Assembly: GCF_900167975.1 (NCBI RefSeq)
Contig: NZ_FUZU01000001.1
Coordinates: forward strand, 2,333,476-2,397,475
Source: Ohtaekwangia koreensis
GTDB lineage: Bacteria; Bacteroidota; Bacteroidia; Cytophagales; Cyclobacteriaceae
DNA length: 64,000 bases
Direction of reading: 5' to 3'
Below, in pieces: positions 17,925 through 26,797 of this stretch. A program made the translations under genes and the position numbers. The notes under the pieces were generated by a model. The model worked only from the letters and a program-made list of their open reading frames with translations, did not search any database and was not told the DNA's origin. Every line of letters starts with the position of its first letter. The stretch's first letter is position 1.

Positions 17925-19403
17925 ATGAAAAGAGTAATTACAGGATTTTTTATTTTACTGGCAGGATATAGCGTCTGCCAGGCACAGATCGATACGCTAA
18001 AGCAGCAGGCGCAAACGCCACCTGCTGCAGAGAAGTGGTCGTTGCAAAAGTGTATAGAGTATGCACTTGCCAACAACCTCAACGTACAACGGACTGCCTA
18101 TGATGTGGAGAGCAGTGAAGTCGATTTGCGACAAGCTCACTTTTCACGGTTGCCAAGTGTTAATGGAAATGCATCCTATGGCTATAGCTGGGGGCGTGGT
18201 CTTGATCCGGTAAGTAACAGCTTCGTGTCACAGGAGATCAAATCATCCAACCTTTCCGCGAATGCTTCTTTACCATTGTTTAATGGCATGCGCATTCATA
18301 ATACGGTGAAGCAAAATCAACGATTTGTTGCTGCTACCGAACAAGATCTCGCCAAAGCGAAGAACGATCTCATTCTGAATGTAGCGAACTTATTCATCAA
18401 TGTAGTGTTCAATAAGGAACTTGTTGAAAATGCAAAGTTCCAACTTGCATCCAGTCAGCAACAACTTGAACGCACACGCAAGCAAGTAGCGGCAGGTTCA
18501 CTGCCACGCTCAGAGGAGTTGAACCTGGATGCGCAGGCAGCGGGCAACGAAGTGACGTTGGTACAGCAAGAGAATGCACTTGCCTTATCAATCCTTCAAC
18601 TGAAGCAAGCATTGCAAATTCCTGCTTCACAAGGTTTGGATGTAGAGATACCAGGACTGGACCCTGAAGAACTTGTGATCGATCAGACGCGCGATGAAAT
18701 TTATGATATCGCCCGTCAGACTATGCCGGAAATTAAAAGTGCAGAGTATAGAATTCAGAGTTCATACTATGCAGTGAAATCATCACGCGGAAGTTTATAT
18801 CCACGCTTAAGTTTAGTAGCAGGTTTGAATACGAACTACTCGAGTACGCAAGAATCACAATTCTATGCTGACCCAAATGGAGGATTTTCATTTTCGCAAA
18901 GTCCGGTAGCATATTTAAATCAGGATTTGAATTCACCGGTATATACAGTTAGTCCCAATGGTACCTATAGAGATACCTACGGCTTTGGCTCGCAGGTAAA
19001 AGACAATATATACCGTACCCTCGGACTTCAACTCATCATTCCTATATTTAATAACTTCAGTGCCAGGGCTACCGTGCAGCGCACAGTAATTCAAAATCAA
19101 CAAGCGAAGATCGATGCACAACTCACTGACCAGACGCTGCGTCAAAATGTAGAGACTGCGTATAACGATGCTGTTGCAGCAGCGAAGACGTATAACTCAT
19201 CTTTAAGACAGGTGAATGCCCGCGAGGAAGCTTTCCGCATGATGGAGCAACGTTACGGTGCAGGATCAGCAAACTCATTTGAGTTTCAGGTTTCGCAAAA
19301 TGATTTGTTTCGTGCAAAGACTGACCTGAGTCGTGCTAAATATGATTTCATCTTCAAGAAAAAAGTTCTCGATTTTTATCAAGGTAAACCCCTGGAGTAT
19401 TAA
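17925..19403 (+). CDS. TolC family outer membrane efflux protein
   Basis: 492 residues. A signal peptide (about 1-20, ending VCQAQ) precedes two outer membrane efflux protein repeats with long coiled-coil helices rich in Gln, Ala and Arg and strands such as GYSWGRGLDP and FSFSQSPVAYL. TolC trimers form a channel across the outer membrane and a periplasmic tunnel. It is followed 12 bp later by a membrane-fusion protein gene, so the two form an export pair. The inner-membrane pump is not in the neighbourhood; it may be an ABC or RND protein encoded elsewhere. Confidence 0.93.
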   Translation: MKRVITGFFILLAGYSVCQAQIDTLKQQAQTPPAAEKWSLQKCIEYALANNLNVQRTAYDVESSEVDLRQAHFSRLPSVNGNASYGYSWGRGLDPVSNSFVSQEIKSSNLSANASLPLFNGMRIHNTVKQNQRFVAATEQDLAKAKNDLILNVANLFINVVFNKELVENAKFQLASSQQQLERTRKQVAAGSLPRSEELNLDAQAAGNEVTLVQQENALALSILQLKQALQIPASQGLDVEIPGLDPEELVIDQTRDEIYDIARQTMPEIKSAEYRIQSSYYAVKSSRGSLYPRLSLVAGLNTNYSSTQESQFYADPNGGFSFSQSPVAYLNQDLNSPVYTVSPNGTYRDTYGFGSQVKDNIYRTLGLQLIIPIFNNFSARATVQRTVIQNQQAKIDAQLTDQTLRQNVETAYNDAVAAAKTYNSSLRQVNAREEAFRMMEQRYGAGSANSFEFQVSQNDLFRAKTDLSRAKYDFIFKKKVLDFYQGKPLEY

Positions 19404-19415
19404 TATATCACCGCA

Positions 19416-20789
19416 ATGGCAAAACAAAAACAAAAATCAAACAAACTGATTTACTGGCTTATCGGAGCCGTAGCATTACTGTTAGTCCTGGCCGTTATAG
19501 GAAGTCAGGCAGGCTGGATCGGCAAGCCTAAAGAAATGGAGGTAGAGCTCGCGAAAGCAAAGCGCGTATTGATTACTGAAAAGGTAAGTGCTTCCGGCAC
19601 AGTGCAACCTGTTACCGAAGTAAAAATAGCGCCAGAGGTTTCAGGCGAGATCATTGACTTGCTCATTGAAGAAGGTGATTCTGTGAAGAAGGGACAGCGG
19701 CTTGTAAGGATTCGTCCGGATACATGGCAGAGTCAGCTTGATCGCGCGCAAGCGGGATTAAGTCAGCAGCGTGCAAACCTGGAGCAATCCAATGCAAGCT
19801 TATCAAGATCACGTGCACAGTTTATTCGTGCAGAGAGTGAATATAAACGCCAGGAAAAACTTTGGAAAGAAAAAGTGATCTCTGAAGCAGACTGGCAACT
19901 CGCGCAGCAAAATTATGAAGTAGCCAAAAACGATGTTACTTCGGCGGAGCAATCTGTAGAGGCTGCGCGCTACGTAATACGAAGCACACAGGCATCGTTG
20001 AAAGAAGCTGAAGAAAACTTTCGCAAGACTACCGTTGATGCGCCTATGACCGGTGTTGTATCGAAGCTTATTGTGAAGAAAGGTGAACGTGTAGTAGGAA
20101 CTGCAACGATGGCCGGTACAGAAATGCTGCGCATCGCTGATCTGAATACTATGGAAGTACGTGTGGATGTAAATGAAAATGATATAGTACGTGTACATCT
20201 TGGTGATACTGCGATCATTGATGTAGATGCATACTCAACACAAGGAAAAGAATTCAAAGGTATCGTTACGTTGATTGCCAACACAGCGAAAGACAAGGCA
20301 TCAGCGGATGCGATCACTGAATTTGAAGTACGCATTTTGATCTTGAGTTCGTCATACCAGGATCTGGTGGCTGCAGGTAAAAAATATCCGTTTCTTCCAG
20401 GTATGACTGCCAGTGTTGACATCCTGACCAACCGGAAAACAAACGCACTCTCTGTGCCATTGTCGGCTGTAACAACCCGTAATCCTGAAGATGCTAAATC
20501 AGACAAGGAAAATAAAGGAGACTCGGATTCGAAAAAGCAACAAGGAGAAGTTAAACCGGCACCTAAAAAGGAAAACAAAACAGTTGTTTTTGTAAACGAT
20601 AAAGGCACGGCGAAGATGGTTGAAGTAAAAACAGGCATGAGTGACTTCGATAATATTGAAATTCTTTCCGGCATCAGTGACAGCACTGAAATTATCACAG
20701 GCCCTTTTCTGGCCGTATCCAAACGTTTGAAAGATGGAGATAAGGTGAGAGCGATGGAAAAGAAGGACGCTGATAAAAAAGAAAAGTAG
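19416..20789 (+). CDS. HlyD-family membrane fusion (periplasmic adaptor) protein
   Basis: 457 residues. One N-terminal membrane segment (about 11-30) anchors it. Next come half of a lipoyl domain (VSGEIIDLLIEEGDSVKKGQRL), an alpha-helical hairpin (about 100-195), the second lipoyl half with DAPMTGVVSKLIVKKGERV, and beta-barrel and membrane-proximal domains. A Lys/Glu/Asp-rich insertion near residues 360-390 interrupts the C-terminal domain. Such adaptors join a pump to TolC. The layout fits MacA-type adaptors of ABC exporters, but no macB-like gene follows; a terminator and ppa come next. Confidence 0.92.
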   Translation: MAKQKQKSNKLIYWLIGAVALLLVLAVIGSQAGWIGKPKEMEVELAKAKRVLITEKVSASGTVQPVTEVKIAPEVSGEIIDLLIEEGDSVKKGQRLVRIRPDTWQSQLDRAQAGLSQQRANLEQSNASLSRSRAQFIRAESEYKRQEKLWKEKVISEADWQLAQQNYEVAKNDVTSAEQSVEAARYVIRSTQASLKEAEENFRKTTVDAPMTGVVSKLIVKKGERVVGTATMAGTEMLRIADLNTMEVRVDVNENDIVRVHLGDTAIIDVDAYSTQGKEFKGIVTLIANTAKDKASADAITEFEVRILILSSSYQDLVAAGKKYPFLPGMTASVDILTNRKTNALSVPLSAVTTRNPEDAKSDKENKGDSDSKKQQGEVKPAPKKENKTVVFVNDKGTAKMVEVKTGMSDFDNIEILSGISDSTEIITGPFLAVSKRLKDGDKVRAMEKKDADKKEK

Positions 20790-20809
20790 TAAAAGCTATA
20801 TAGCAAATG

Positions 20810-20840
20810 AAAAGCCCTTGACTCAAGTCGGGGCTTTTTT
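20810..20840 (+). terminator. Intrinsic terminator
   Basis: AAAAGCCC pairs with GGGGCTTTT, with a second GACT/AGTC helix towards the loop and a run of Ts. It ends the sdaAB-TolC-HlyD unit. Confidence 0.8.
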
Positions 20841-20878
20841 GTTTAATATTGCGCCCAAAATAAAATTTATAAACGAAT

Positions 20879-21415
20879 ATGATAAAGCATCCGTGGCATG
20901 AAGTAGCTACCGGTTTAAACCCTCCGGAACAGATCAATGCAATTATTGAAATTCCAAAAGGCTCTCGTGCGAAGTATGAAATTGACAAGGACAGTGGTTT
21001 GATTAAACTGGATCGTGTAATCTACGCTTCCATGTATTACCCATTGAACTATGGATTTATTCCGCAGACATTAGGTGAAGATCATGATCCGTTGGATATA
21101 GTTGTATTGACCCAGGTTGCTGTAGTACCAGGATGCTTGATTCCTTCTAAAGTAATCGGTGTAATGCAAATGATTGACCGTGGTGAAGCTGATGATAAGA
21201 TCATCGCTGTTGCGGAGGAAGATCCTAGCGTAAGCCATATCTCTGATGTTAAAGATTTACCGGATTACTTGCTCGCAGAATTGAAGCACTTCTTCGAGAA
21301 CTATAAATCACTCGAAAACAAAAAGGTAATTGTAGATGAATTTCTTTCGAAGCCAAAAGCGGAGGAGATCATCAAAGCCAGCATTGAACGCTATCACAAA
21401 GAGTTTAAAAAATAA
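20879..21415 (+). CDS. ppa: Inorganic pyrophosphatase (family I)
   Basis: 178 residues, typical for a bacterial family I enzyme. It hydrolyses pyrophosphate to phosphate in the cytoplasm and drives biosynthesis. The conserved substrate and metal region reads YGFIPQTLGEDHDPLDIVV, and the N-terminal part has EIPKGSRAKYEID. A TAATATTG sequence upstream resembles the -7 element. The stop shares one base with the start of a glycosyltransferase gene (TAATG), an odd coupling of a housekeeping enzyme to surface polysaccharide synthesis, although pyrophosphate is a by-product of nucleotide-sugar formation. Confidence 0.96.
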   Translation: MIKHPWHEVATGLNPPEQINAIIEIPKGSRAKYEIDKDSGLIKLDRVIYASMYYPLNYGFIPQTLGEDHDPLDIVVLTQVAVVPGCLIPSKVIGVMQMIDRGEADDKIIAVAEEDPSVSHISDVKDLPDYLLAELKHFFENYKSLENKKVIVDEFLSKPKAEEIIKASIERYHKEFKK

Positions 21416-22539
21416 TGCAGGTTGGTTTCGAAGCCAAACGACTCTTCACCAACTTTACCGGCCTCGGTAATTACTCACGTTTTGTGGTAAATGCCTTGAG
21501 TGAATTCGCTCCGGAGAATATATATACATTATACTCTCCCAAGATCAAATCACACCCGGAGGTAGATCCTATTCTGGCACGAACCAATATAAAAGCCATC
21601 GGACCAACCGGTGGCTTTACGTTCTTTAAAGGGTTGTGGCGATCATGGGGTGTAAGCCTATCACCAAGCATACAAAGTCTCAATATCTTTCACGGGCTAA
21701 GCCAGGAACTGCCATCAGGCTTGCCAAAGCATATCCGGAAAATAGTTACCGTACACGACCTGATCTATATCCGTTATCCCAAGTTCTATAATCCGATCGA
21801 TGTAGCCATCTATACTGCCAAGGTGAAATCAGCATGCCGCATCGCAGACAAAGTAATCGCGATTAGTCAACAGACAGCCGATGATCTCATCGAGTTCATT
21901 AAAGTAGATCCGGCCAAGATCGAAGTTGTTTACCAGGGAAGTCACCCTATTTTTAAAACGAAGGCATCAACACAGGAAAAAGCAATTGTAAAAGCCAAGT
22001 ATAATCTGCCCGACGAGTATATTCTGAATGTTGGCACCATTGAAGAACGAAAGAATGTCAAACGCCTGGTAGAGGCATTGGCATTGTTGCCCGAGAGTAT
22101 ACGGATTCCCGTAGTTATAGTAGGACGAGCCACTGACTATTTGAAAGAAGTTATAGCCTGTGCCCAGGAAAGAAAGGTGATAGATAAAATTATACTTATA
22201 CACCAGGCATCTTTTCAAGACCTTCCTGCACTGTATCAAATGGCTACTGTATTTGTATACCCATCCTTGTTCGAAGGTTTTGGAATACCGTTGCTGGAGG
22301 CGATCGAATCAGGAGTACCCGTTATAACGTCTCAAGGATCTTGCTTTCATGAAGCTGCAGGCCCGGATGCGATTTATGTTGATCCGAATAACGCTGAATC
22401 ATTGGGAGCAGCATTGAACAATGTTTTAACCGACAGCGCACTTGCCGAAAGAGTTATCAGTACATCCACCAAGTATATTAAGCGGTTTGAGCCACAGGTA
22501 ATCGCTTCAGACCTTATTCGTGTTTATAAGAACGCGTAG
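21415..22539 (+). CDS. Glycosyltransferase family 4
   Basis: 374 residues with a GT-B layout: an N-terminal acceptor domain starting GFEAKRLFTNFTGLGNYSR and a C-terminal nucleotide-sugar domain with LNVGTIEERKN and the GT4 signature EGFGIPLLEAIESGVPV. Enzymes of this kind add sugars, often mannose, to lipopolysaccharide or exopolysaccharide at the inner face of the membrane. It is translationally coupled to ppa and heads three same-strand glycosyltransferase genes. The sugar and acceptor cannot be read from the sequence. Confidence 0.9.
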   Translation: MQVGFEAKRLFTNFTGLGNYSRFVVNALSEFAPENIYTLYSPKIKSHPEVDPILARTNIKAIGPTGGFTFFKGLWRSWGVSLSPSIQSLNIFHGLSQELPSGLPKHIRKIVTVHDLIYIRYPKFYNPIDVAIYTAKVKSACRIADKVIAISQQTADDLIEFIKVDPAKIEVVYQGSHPIFKTKASTQEKAIVKAKYNLPDEYILNVGTIEERKNVKRLVEALALLPESIRIPVVIVGRATDYLKEVIACAQERKVIDKIILIHQASFQDLPALYQMATVFVYPSLFEGFGIPLLEAIESGVPVITSQGSCFHEAAGPDAIYVDPNNAESLGAALNNVLTDSALAERVISTSTKYIKRFEPQVIASDLIRVYKNA

Positions 22540-22590
22540 TACAGAGGTCGGCTTCTTTCGATTATTGAAATACTTCCCTTATTTTGCAAG

Positions 22591-23460
22591 ATGACGTCAG
22601 AGAATTTTTATTTTTCCATAGTAATTCCCACCTGGAATAATCAGCCTTATCTGGAATTGTGCATTAATAGCATTCGCAAGAATTCACATTTCAAAAACCA
22701 GATCATAATTTTTGTAAACGAAGGCAAAGATGGAACAGCGGACTGGTTAAGAACACAACCGGATATAGATTTCCTTCACTCTTCTAAAAACGAAGGTATA
22801 TGCGTGGCAATGAATTCATGCCGGGCGTTGATCAAGTCTGAGTATATGGTATACATGAACGATGATATGTACGTATGTCCGAACTGGGACCTTGAGTTGT
22901 ATACTGAAATACAGAAGATTGGTCATGATAACTTTATGTTATCAGCAACGCTTATAGAGCCATACGCAACAACGAATCCGAGTGTAGTGTCGATTGTTCA
23001 GCATTTTGGTGATAGCTTGGAAACCTTTAAAGAGAAAGAGTTACTGGCAACCTATAAATCTGTAGTAAAGAAGGACTGGTATGGTGCATCGTGGCCTCCC
23101 AGTGTAGTGAGTACACGGGTGTGGGATGTAGTCGGTGGATATAGTATAGAATTTTCACCGGGGATGTACTCGGATCCAGACTTCTCAATGAAGTTGTGGA
23201 AGTATGGCATTCGGATCTTTAAAGGCATAGGGAACAGCCGTGTATATCATTTTCAGTCTAAATCCACAAAGAGACTTAAGAAGAATAAAGGAAGCGATAC
23301 GTTTCTTATAAAATGGGGAATAACAGCGCGTGTGTTTTATGCATACTATCTGCGCATGGGGCGTGACTTTGATCCGGAAACTACTTCAGAAACACCGATC
23401 CCTTCCATGATTCAATTACGAAGTAAGTTGAAGCGGGCATTCAAAGTGTTGTTATCCTGA
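22591..23460 (+). CDS. Glycosyltransferase family 2
   Basis: 289 residues. The GT-A fold starts with SIVIPTWNNQPYLELCINSI, and the metal site is MNDDMYV, near residue 90. The later GGYSIEFSPGMYSDPDFSMKLW segment is the usual acceptor-side region. It probably acts on cell-surface glycans. A TATTTTG sequence at 22580-22586 ends only 4 nt before the ATG, so if it is a -7 element the transcript would be almost leaderless; otherwise the gene reads from the upstream GT4 gene. Confidence 0.88.
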   Translation: MTSENFYFSIVIPTWNNQPYLELCINSIRKNSHFKNQIIIFVNEGKDGTADWLRTQPDIDFLHSSKNEGICVAMNSCRALIKSEYMVYMNDDMYVCPNWDLELYTEIQKIGHDNFMLSATLIEPYATTNPSVVSIVQHFGDSLETFKEKELLATYKSVVKKDWYGASWPPSVVSTRVWDVVGGYSIEFSPGMYSDPDFSMKLWKYGIRIFKGIGNSRVYHFQSKSTKRLKKNKGSDTFLIKWGITARVFYAYYLRMGRDFDPETTSETPIPSMIQLRSKLKRAFKVLLS

Positions 23461-23481
23461 TACTGTATAAATATTCGACAC

Positions 23482-24456
23482 ATGAAGTTTGCAGCGATCC
23501 TTCCACATACCAAACTATACGGTGGAGTAAAACGTTTTTTTGAACTTGGTGATATTTTTCAAAAGAAGGGATATACTTTTATCGTATTTACCCCCGATGG
23601 AATTGCGCCTACATGGTACACGGGCGGAGTTCAAACGGTAAAACTGGAAGAGCTCCCCACATTTACATTGGAAGCTATATTCATCACGGAAACTCAATAC
23701 CTTCCGGAGATTGAACGGGCCAATGCCAAACGGAAGATACTATATTTCGTAAGACCGTCTGACAACCTTCGGATACTGAGGAAATATCCAACAGTAGAAG
23801 TCTTTGCAAACTCTACAAACGCTTATGAAACGGTTAAGTCCAAATATAGGATCGAAGCCTTTAAAGCTTTTGGCGGAATAAATACCAATACTTTTCAGCC
23901 TAAGGTTATAGTAAAGAAAGGTACTGACGAGCCTTTTGTGATCATGACGTATGGGCGTCTGGTTGAAAAGAAGAAGGGTACACGCCTTGTAGTAAAAGCA
24001 TGTGAGAAGCTATACAAGGCAGGCTATAATATAAAACTACTATTGTTCGACACGCCTGTTAATGAGAAGGCACAGGCCGCTATTGATGAGTTCACGACCA
24101 ACGTACCTTTTGAGTTCGTTGTTAATCATCCCGTCAATAAGAATCAGGAGTTATTCCATCGTGCCGATATATATGTATCCGCAGAAAAGAAAGCGGGGCA
24201 CTCAAACACAACGGCCGAGGCAATGGCGTGCGGCATTCCCGTTGTAGGTACTGAATCAGGCACCCGCGACTTCCTGATTCATTCCGTAACCGGCATTGTT
24301 GTATCGCGTTGGTCGTGGAGGATTGCATCTGCGCTTCGTTTGCTGATGCAGGATTTTGAGTTACGGGAAACACTGGCGAAGAACGGCAGAAAGAAAATCG
24401 AAGAATTTAGTTGGGATGCTTTGGCAGAACGTATTTTAAAACATCTAGGACATTAA
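23482..24456 (+). CDS. Glycosyltransferase family 4 (second)
   Basis: 324 residues, somewhat short for GT-B. The N-terminal domain begins FAAILPHTKLYGGVKRFFELG, and the C-terminal domain has MTYGRLVEKKKGTRLV and the donor-binding segment AGHSNTTAEAMACGIPVVGTESGTRDF, where the usual EGF is replaced by AGH. It is the third of a same-strand glycosyltransferase run and converges on a fourth, opposite-strand enzyme with only 16 bp between stops. Confidence 0.87.
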   Translation: MKFAAILPHTKLYGGVKRFFELGDIFQKKGYTFIVFTPDGIAPTWYTGGVQTVKLEELPTFTLEAIFITETQYLPEIERANAKRKILYFVRPSDNLRILRKYPTVEVFANSTNAYETVKSKYRIEAFKAFGGINTNTFQPKVIVKKGTDEPFVIMTYGRLVEKKKGTRLVVKACEKLYKAGYNIKLLLFDTPVNEKAQAAIDEFTTNVPFEFVVNHPVNKNQELFHRADIYVSAEKKAGHSNTTAEAMACGIPVVGTESGTRDFLIHSVTGIVVSRWSWRIASALRLLMQDFELRETLAKNGRKKIEEFSWDALAERILKHLGH

Positions 24457-24472
24457 CACTCTCACATGCCAG

Positions 24473-25228
24473 CTATCGATTTGCCTTTCGTAATGCTCTG
24501 AAATGTATATATCTCAGAAAATGGAAAAATGAAGTAAAGGCTGAGATTACAAATCCATAATATCCATCCAATACTCCAAGTTGGAGTATATACTTTTTAA
24601 AGAAGACTACCCAGGGTTTTAGTATTCCATGCCAAAGTAAAGTATACTTTTTACCAGCTTTAAATTTTTTCTCTGCAGTTAGTTTGGAGTACTGAAGCAC
24701 TTTTTTTAAATGACTATCGATAGTCGGGTAGGAGTAGTGGTAAAGATCACCCTTTAGCTTCTCTACTTTGGGTTCGTTGTCAAAGACGAGATCTTCATGT
24801 ACAAGACCTTTCCATTGCGTGCCTCTTTTAAAGATCCTTACTTTATATTCAGGATACCATCCGCAATGATAGATCCATTTGCCACAGTAATTTGTAAGGC
24901 GATTAATCTGGTATGCATCGGCAGATGGATTGTTTTTCCATGTTAATATACTTTGCTGCAGGACAGGCGATAATTCTTCATCAGCATCTATAGAAAGTAT
25001 AAATTCTCCAGTAGCTTTTGAGTTTGCGTAATTTTTTGCATCCGAATAATCAGTCCATTCACGTTGAATGAAATTGAGACCGTGTTGAGAGATGATTTCC
25101 AGAGTTCGGTCTTTCGAGAATGAATCGAGTATAACCACTTCGTCAACTACTGGAATCAGAGATTTCAGACATCGGCCAATATTAGCTTCTTCATTGTACG
25201 TTATAATTACAGCCGAAAGTTTCATCAT
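24473..25228 (-). CDS. Glycosyltransferase family 2, WaaE/KdtX-like
   Basis: 251 residues. The N-terminus has SAVIITYNEEANIGRCLKSL and the sugar-nucleotide region DSFSKDRT; the metal site SIDADEEL lies near residue 95. The order and the WYPEYKVRIFKRG segment match the WaaE/KdtX group, which adds glucose to the inner core of lipopolysaccharide. The C-terminal helices are hydrophobic and may sit on the membrane. It is on the opposite strand to the other three enzymes but in the same cluster. Confidence 0.87.
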   Translation of the reverse strand: MMKLSAVIITYNEEANIGRCLKSLIPVVDEVVILDSFSKDRTLEIISQHGLNFIQREWTDYSDAKNYANSKATGEFILSIDADEELSPVLQQSILTWKNNPSADAYQINRLTNYCGKWIYHCGWYPEYKVRIFKRGTQWKGLVHEDLVFDNEPKVEKLKGDLYHYSYPTIDSHLKKVLQYSKLTAEKKFKAGKKYTLLWHGILKPWVVFFKKYILQLGVLDGYYGFVISAFTSFFHFLRYIHFRALRKANR

Positions 25229-25254
25229 GCCCTGGTACTAATCTATACTATTAT

Positions 25255-25283
25255 TTCGAGCGTTTAGGATCTTCCCGCTCGAA
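25255..25283 (-). terminator. Candidate hairpin after the CPBP gene
   Basis: A perfect 8-bp stem TTCGAGCG/CGCTCGAA encloses a 13-nt loop and directly follows the stop of the CPBP gene on the minus strand. There is no long T-run, so termination is uncertain. Confidence 0.4.
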
Positions 25284-26228
25284 TTATTCGAAAAGGTAAT
25301 GAAATATTTTCTGTAAGTAGGCAATGCCTTCCATCATCCACGCAATCCCAACATGAACAATAATCCCTCCCCATATACTCTTTGTCTCGTAGGCAATGAC
25401 ACCCAAGATATAGCCTCCGAAGATTGAGCTGATGGCTTCCCCGGCCGGTTTCCCGAAGTGAAGGAAGCAGTACGCCGATGCCATAGCCAATACTGAATTT
25501 CTACCTGTAAACTGCAATAGTCCAATGACGAGAAAACCGCGGAATAAAAATTCTACCGATACAAAGTCAAGTGCATATGCAAGTTCGTAACTCGACACGG
25601 TGATCCATTCCGGTATATCCAGGTATTGTGCAGCGCCCGCTCCGCGATACATAGGGTATTGTTTTATAAAAGACGGCAGGAATGAAGCTGCCAGAATCAG
25701 CGGTAGCATGATCATAAGCATACTGAAATAGGGACGTGTATCAAAGTGCTGCGCATTCAATCCATATACATGTTTCTCTTTTCTTTCGTATATATAATAG
25801 TATAGCAGTAACGGAAGTATAATGGTAAAGAGGCTTATAACATTAACACTTACCTTATAAACCCACACGTAAAGCTGGGGTTCCACGAATGAATTAATCA
25901 GCGGTTTTAAGAAGGGAATACTTTTGTCGAAAGCCAGTACGAATAGTACCAGCAAGCTCTTGATGTGAAAGGCTCTGCTTTTCCAAAAGGCTCGTTCTTT
26001 CTTGAAAACTGTAGCGGACAGAAGTACAGTATAATATGCAACGGCAAAGAATATGAAGTATGCTCCGCATTTATACATCCCTGAAAGATTGTCCAGAATG
26101 CTGTCTTCGAAATCGACAGTATAATTAATATATAGACAAGCAGCCAGGAATAGTGCGGTGAAAAGATAGTGCGCCCACTGGAAGTCAATATTAAAATGAC
26201 TAACGAGATGCTTCCAGATCTTTTTCAT
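25284..26228 (-). CDS. CPBP-family intramembrane protease-like protein
   Basis: 314 residues with about eight membrane segments. The CPBP (Rce1-like) region is in the second half: motif 1 reads VEFLFRG, where the usual EExxxR has only the second Glu; motif 2 is FLHFGKP and motif 3 IVHVGIAW. Members cleave prenylated or other membrane substrates or protect against bacteriocins. The missing first Glu may alter catalysis. Its ATG shares one base with the Maf stop (TAATG), so it is translationally coupled to it. Confidence 0.85.
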   Translation of the reverse strand: MKKIWKHLVSHFNIDFQWAHYLFTALFLAACLYINYTVDFEDSILDNLSGMYKCGAYFIFFAVAYYTVLLSATVFKKERAFWKSRAFHIKSLLVLFVLAFDKSIPFLKPLINSFVEPQLYVWVYKVSVNVISLFTIILPLLLYYYIYERKEKHVYGLNAQHFDTRPYFSMLMIMLPLILAASFLPSFIKQYPMYRGAGAAQYLDIPEWITVSSYELAYALDFVSVEFLFRGFLVIGLLQFTGRNSVLAMASAYCFLHFGKPAGEAISSIFGGYILGVIAYETKSIWGGIIVHVGIAWMMEGIAYLQKIFHYLFE

Positions 26229-26794
26229 TACCAGTTTTTAAGATACTGGTATACTTTGTGAATGGGAAGTCCCATAACATTAAAATACGAACCCGTTATT
26301 TTTTCGATGGCCACCATACCAATCCAGTCTTGCGCACCATAGGCACCGGCTTTATCAAATGGTTTGTATTGATCAACATAGAACTCTATTTCCGATGGTG
26401 TGAGCTTTACAAAGGTTACTTCGGTTGTGTCATCGAAAGTTTCTTCTCGTTCTTTCGAGAGTATACATACACCCGTCATAACCGTGTGTGTCTTACCGGA
26501 AAGTTCAGAGAGCATATGGATTGCTTCCACACGGTCTTGTGGTTTATTCATGATCGTATTGTTCAAGATCACAACCGTATCTGCGGTAACAATAATTTCG
26601 TCATTCATCTTTGGCCTGAAGTATTCTGCTTTCTTCGCAGCCAGGTATCGCGCCACTTGTTCTGAAGGCAATGCTGCCGGGAAGTCTTCTTCTACATCCG
26701 GCTTTTCAATTGTAAAAGTGAAGCCAGCTTCTTTCATCAGGTATTGTCTTCGAGGCGAACTCGATGCAAGTATGATAGGACGTTGCGTACTCAT
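26228..26794 (-). CDS. maf: Maf-family nucleoside triphosphate pyrophosphatase
   Basis: 188 residues. The N-terminus ILASSSPRRQYL is the Maf signature, with TADTVVILNN and KTHTVMTGV following. Maf enzymes hydrolyse dTTP, UTP or modified nucleotides to monophosphates to clean the nucleotide pool, and are linked to septum arrest. The conserved YGAQDWIG segment near residue 155 marks the dTTP/UTP (YhdE) group. It is the middle of a tight minus-strand run: 3 bp after DUF1015 and overlapping the CPBP gene. Confidence 0.93.
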   Translation of the reverse strand: MSTQRPIILASSSPRRQYLMKEAGFTFTIEKPDVEEDFPAALPSEQVARYLAAKKAEYFRPKMNDEIIVTADTVVILNNTIMNKPQDRVEAIHMLSELSGKTHTVMTGVCILSKEREETFDDTTEVTFVKLTPSEIEFYVDQYKPFDKAGAYGAQDWIGMVAIEKITGSYFNVMGLPIHKVYQYLKNW

Positions 26795-26797
26795 ATA

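Noticed and set aside
19970..20806. 278-codon antisense open frame opposite the HlyD-family gene
   Set aside because: It lies wholly opposite a well-supported gene, has a low-complexity Ser/Phe/Thr-rich translation and shows no domain.
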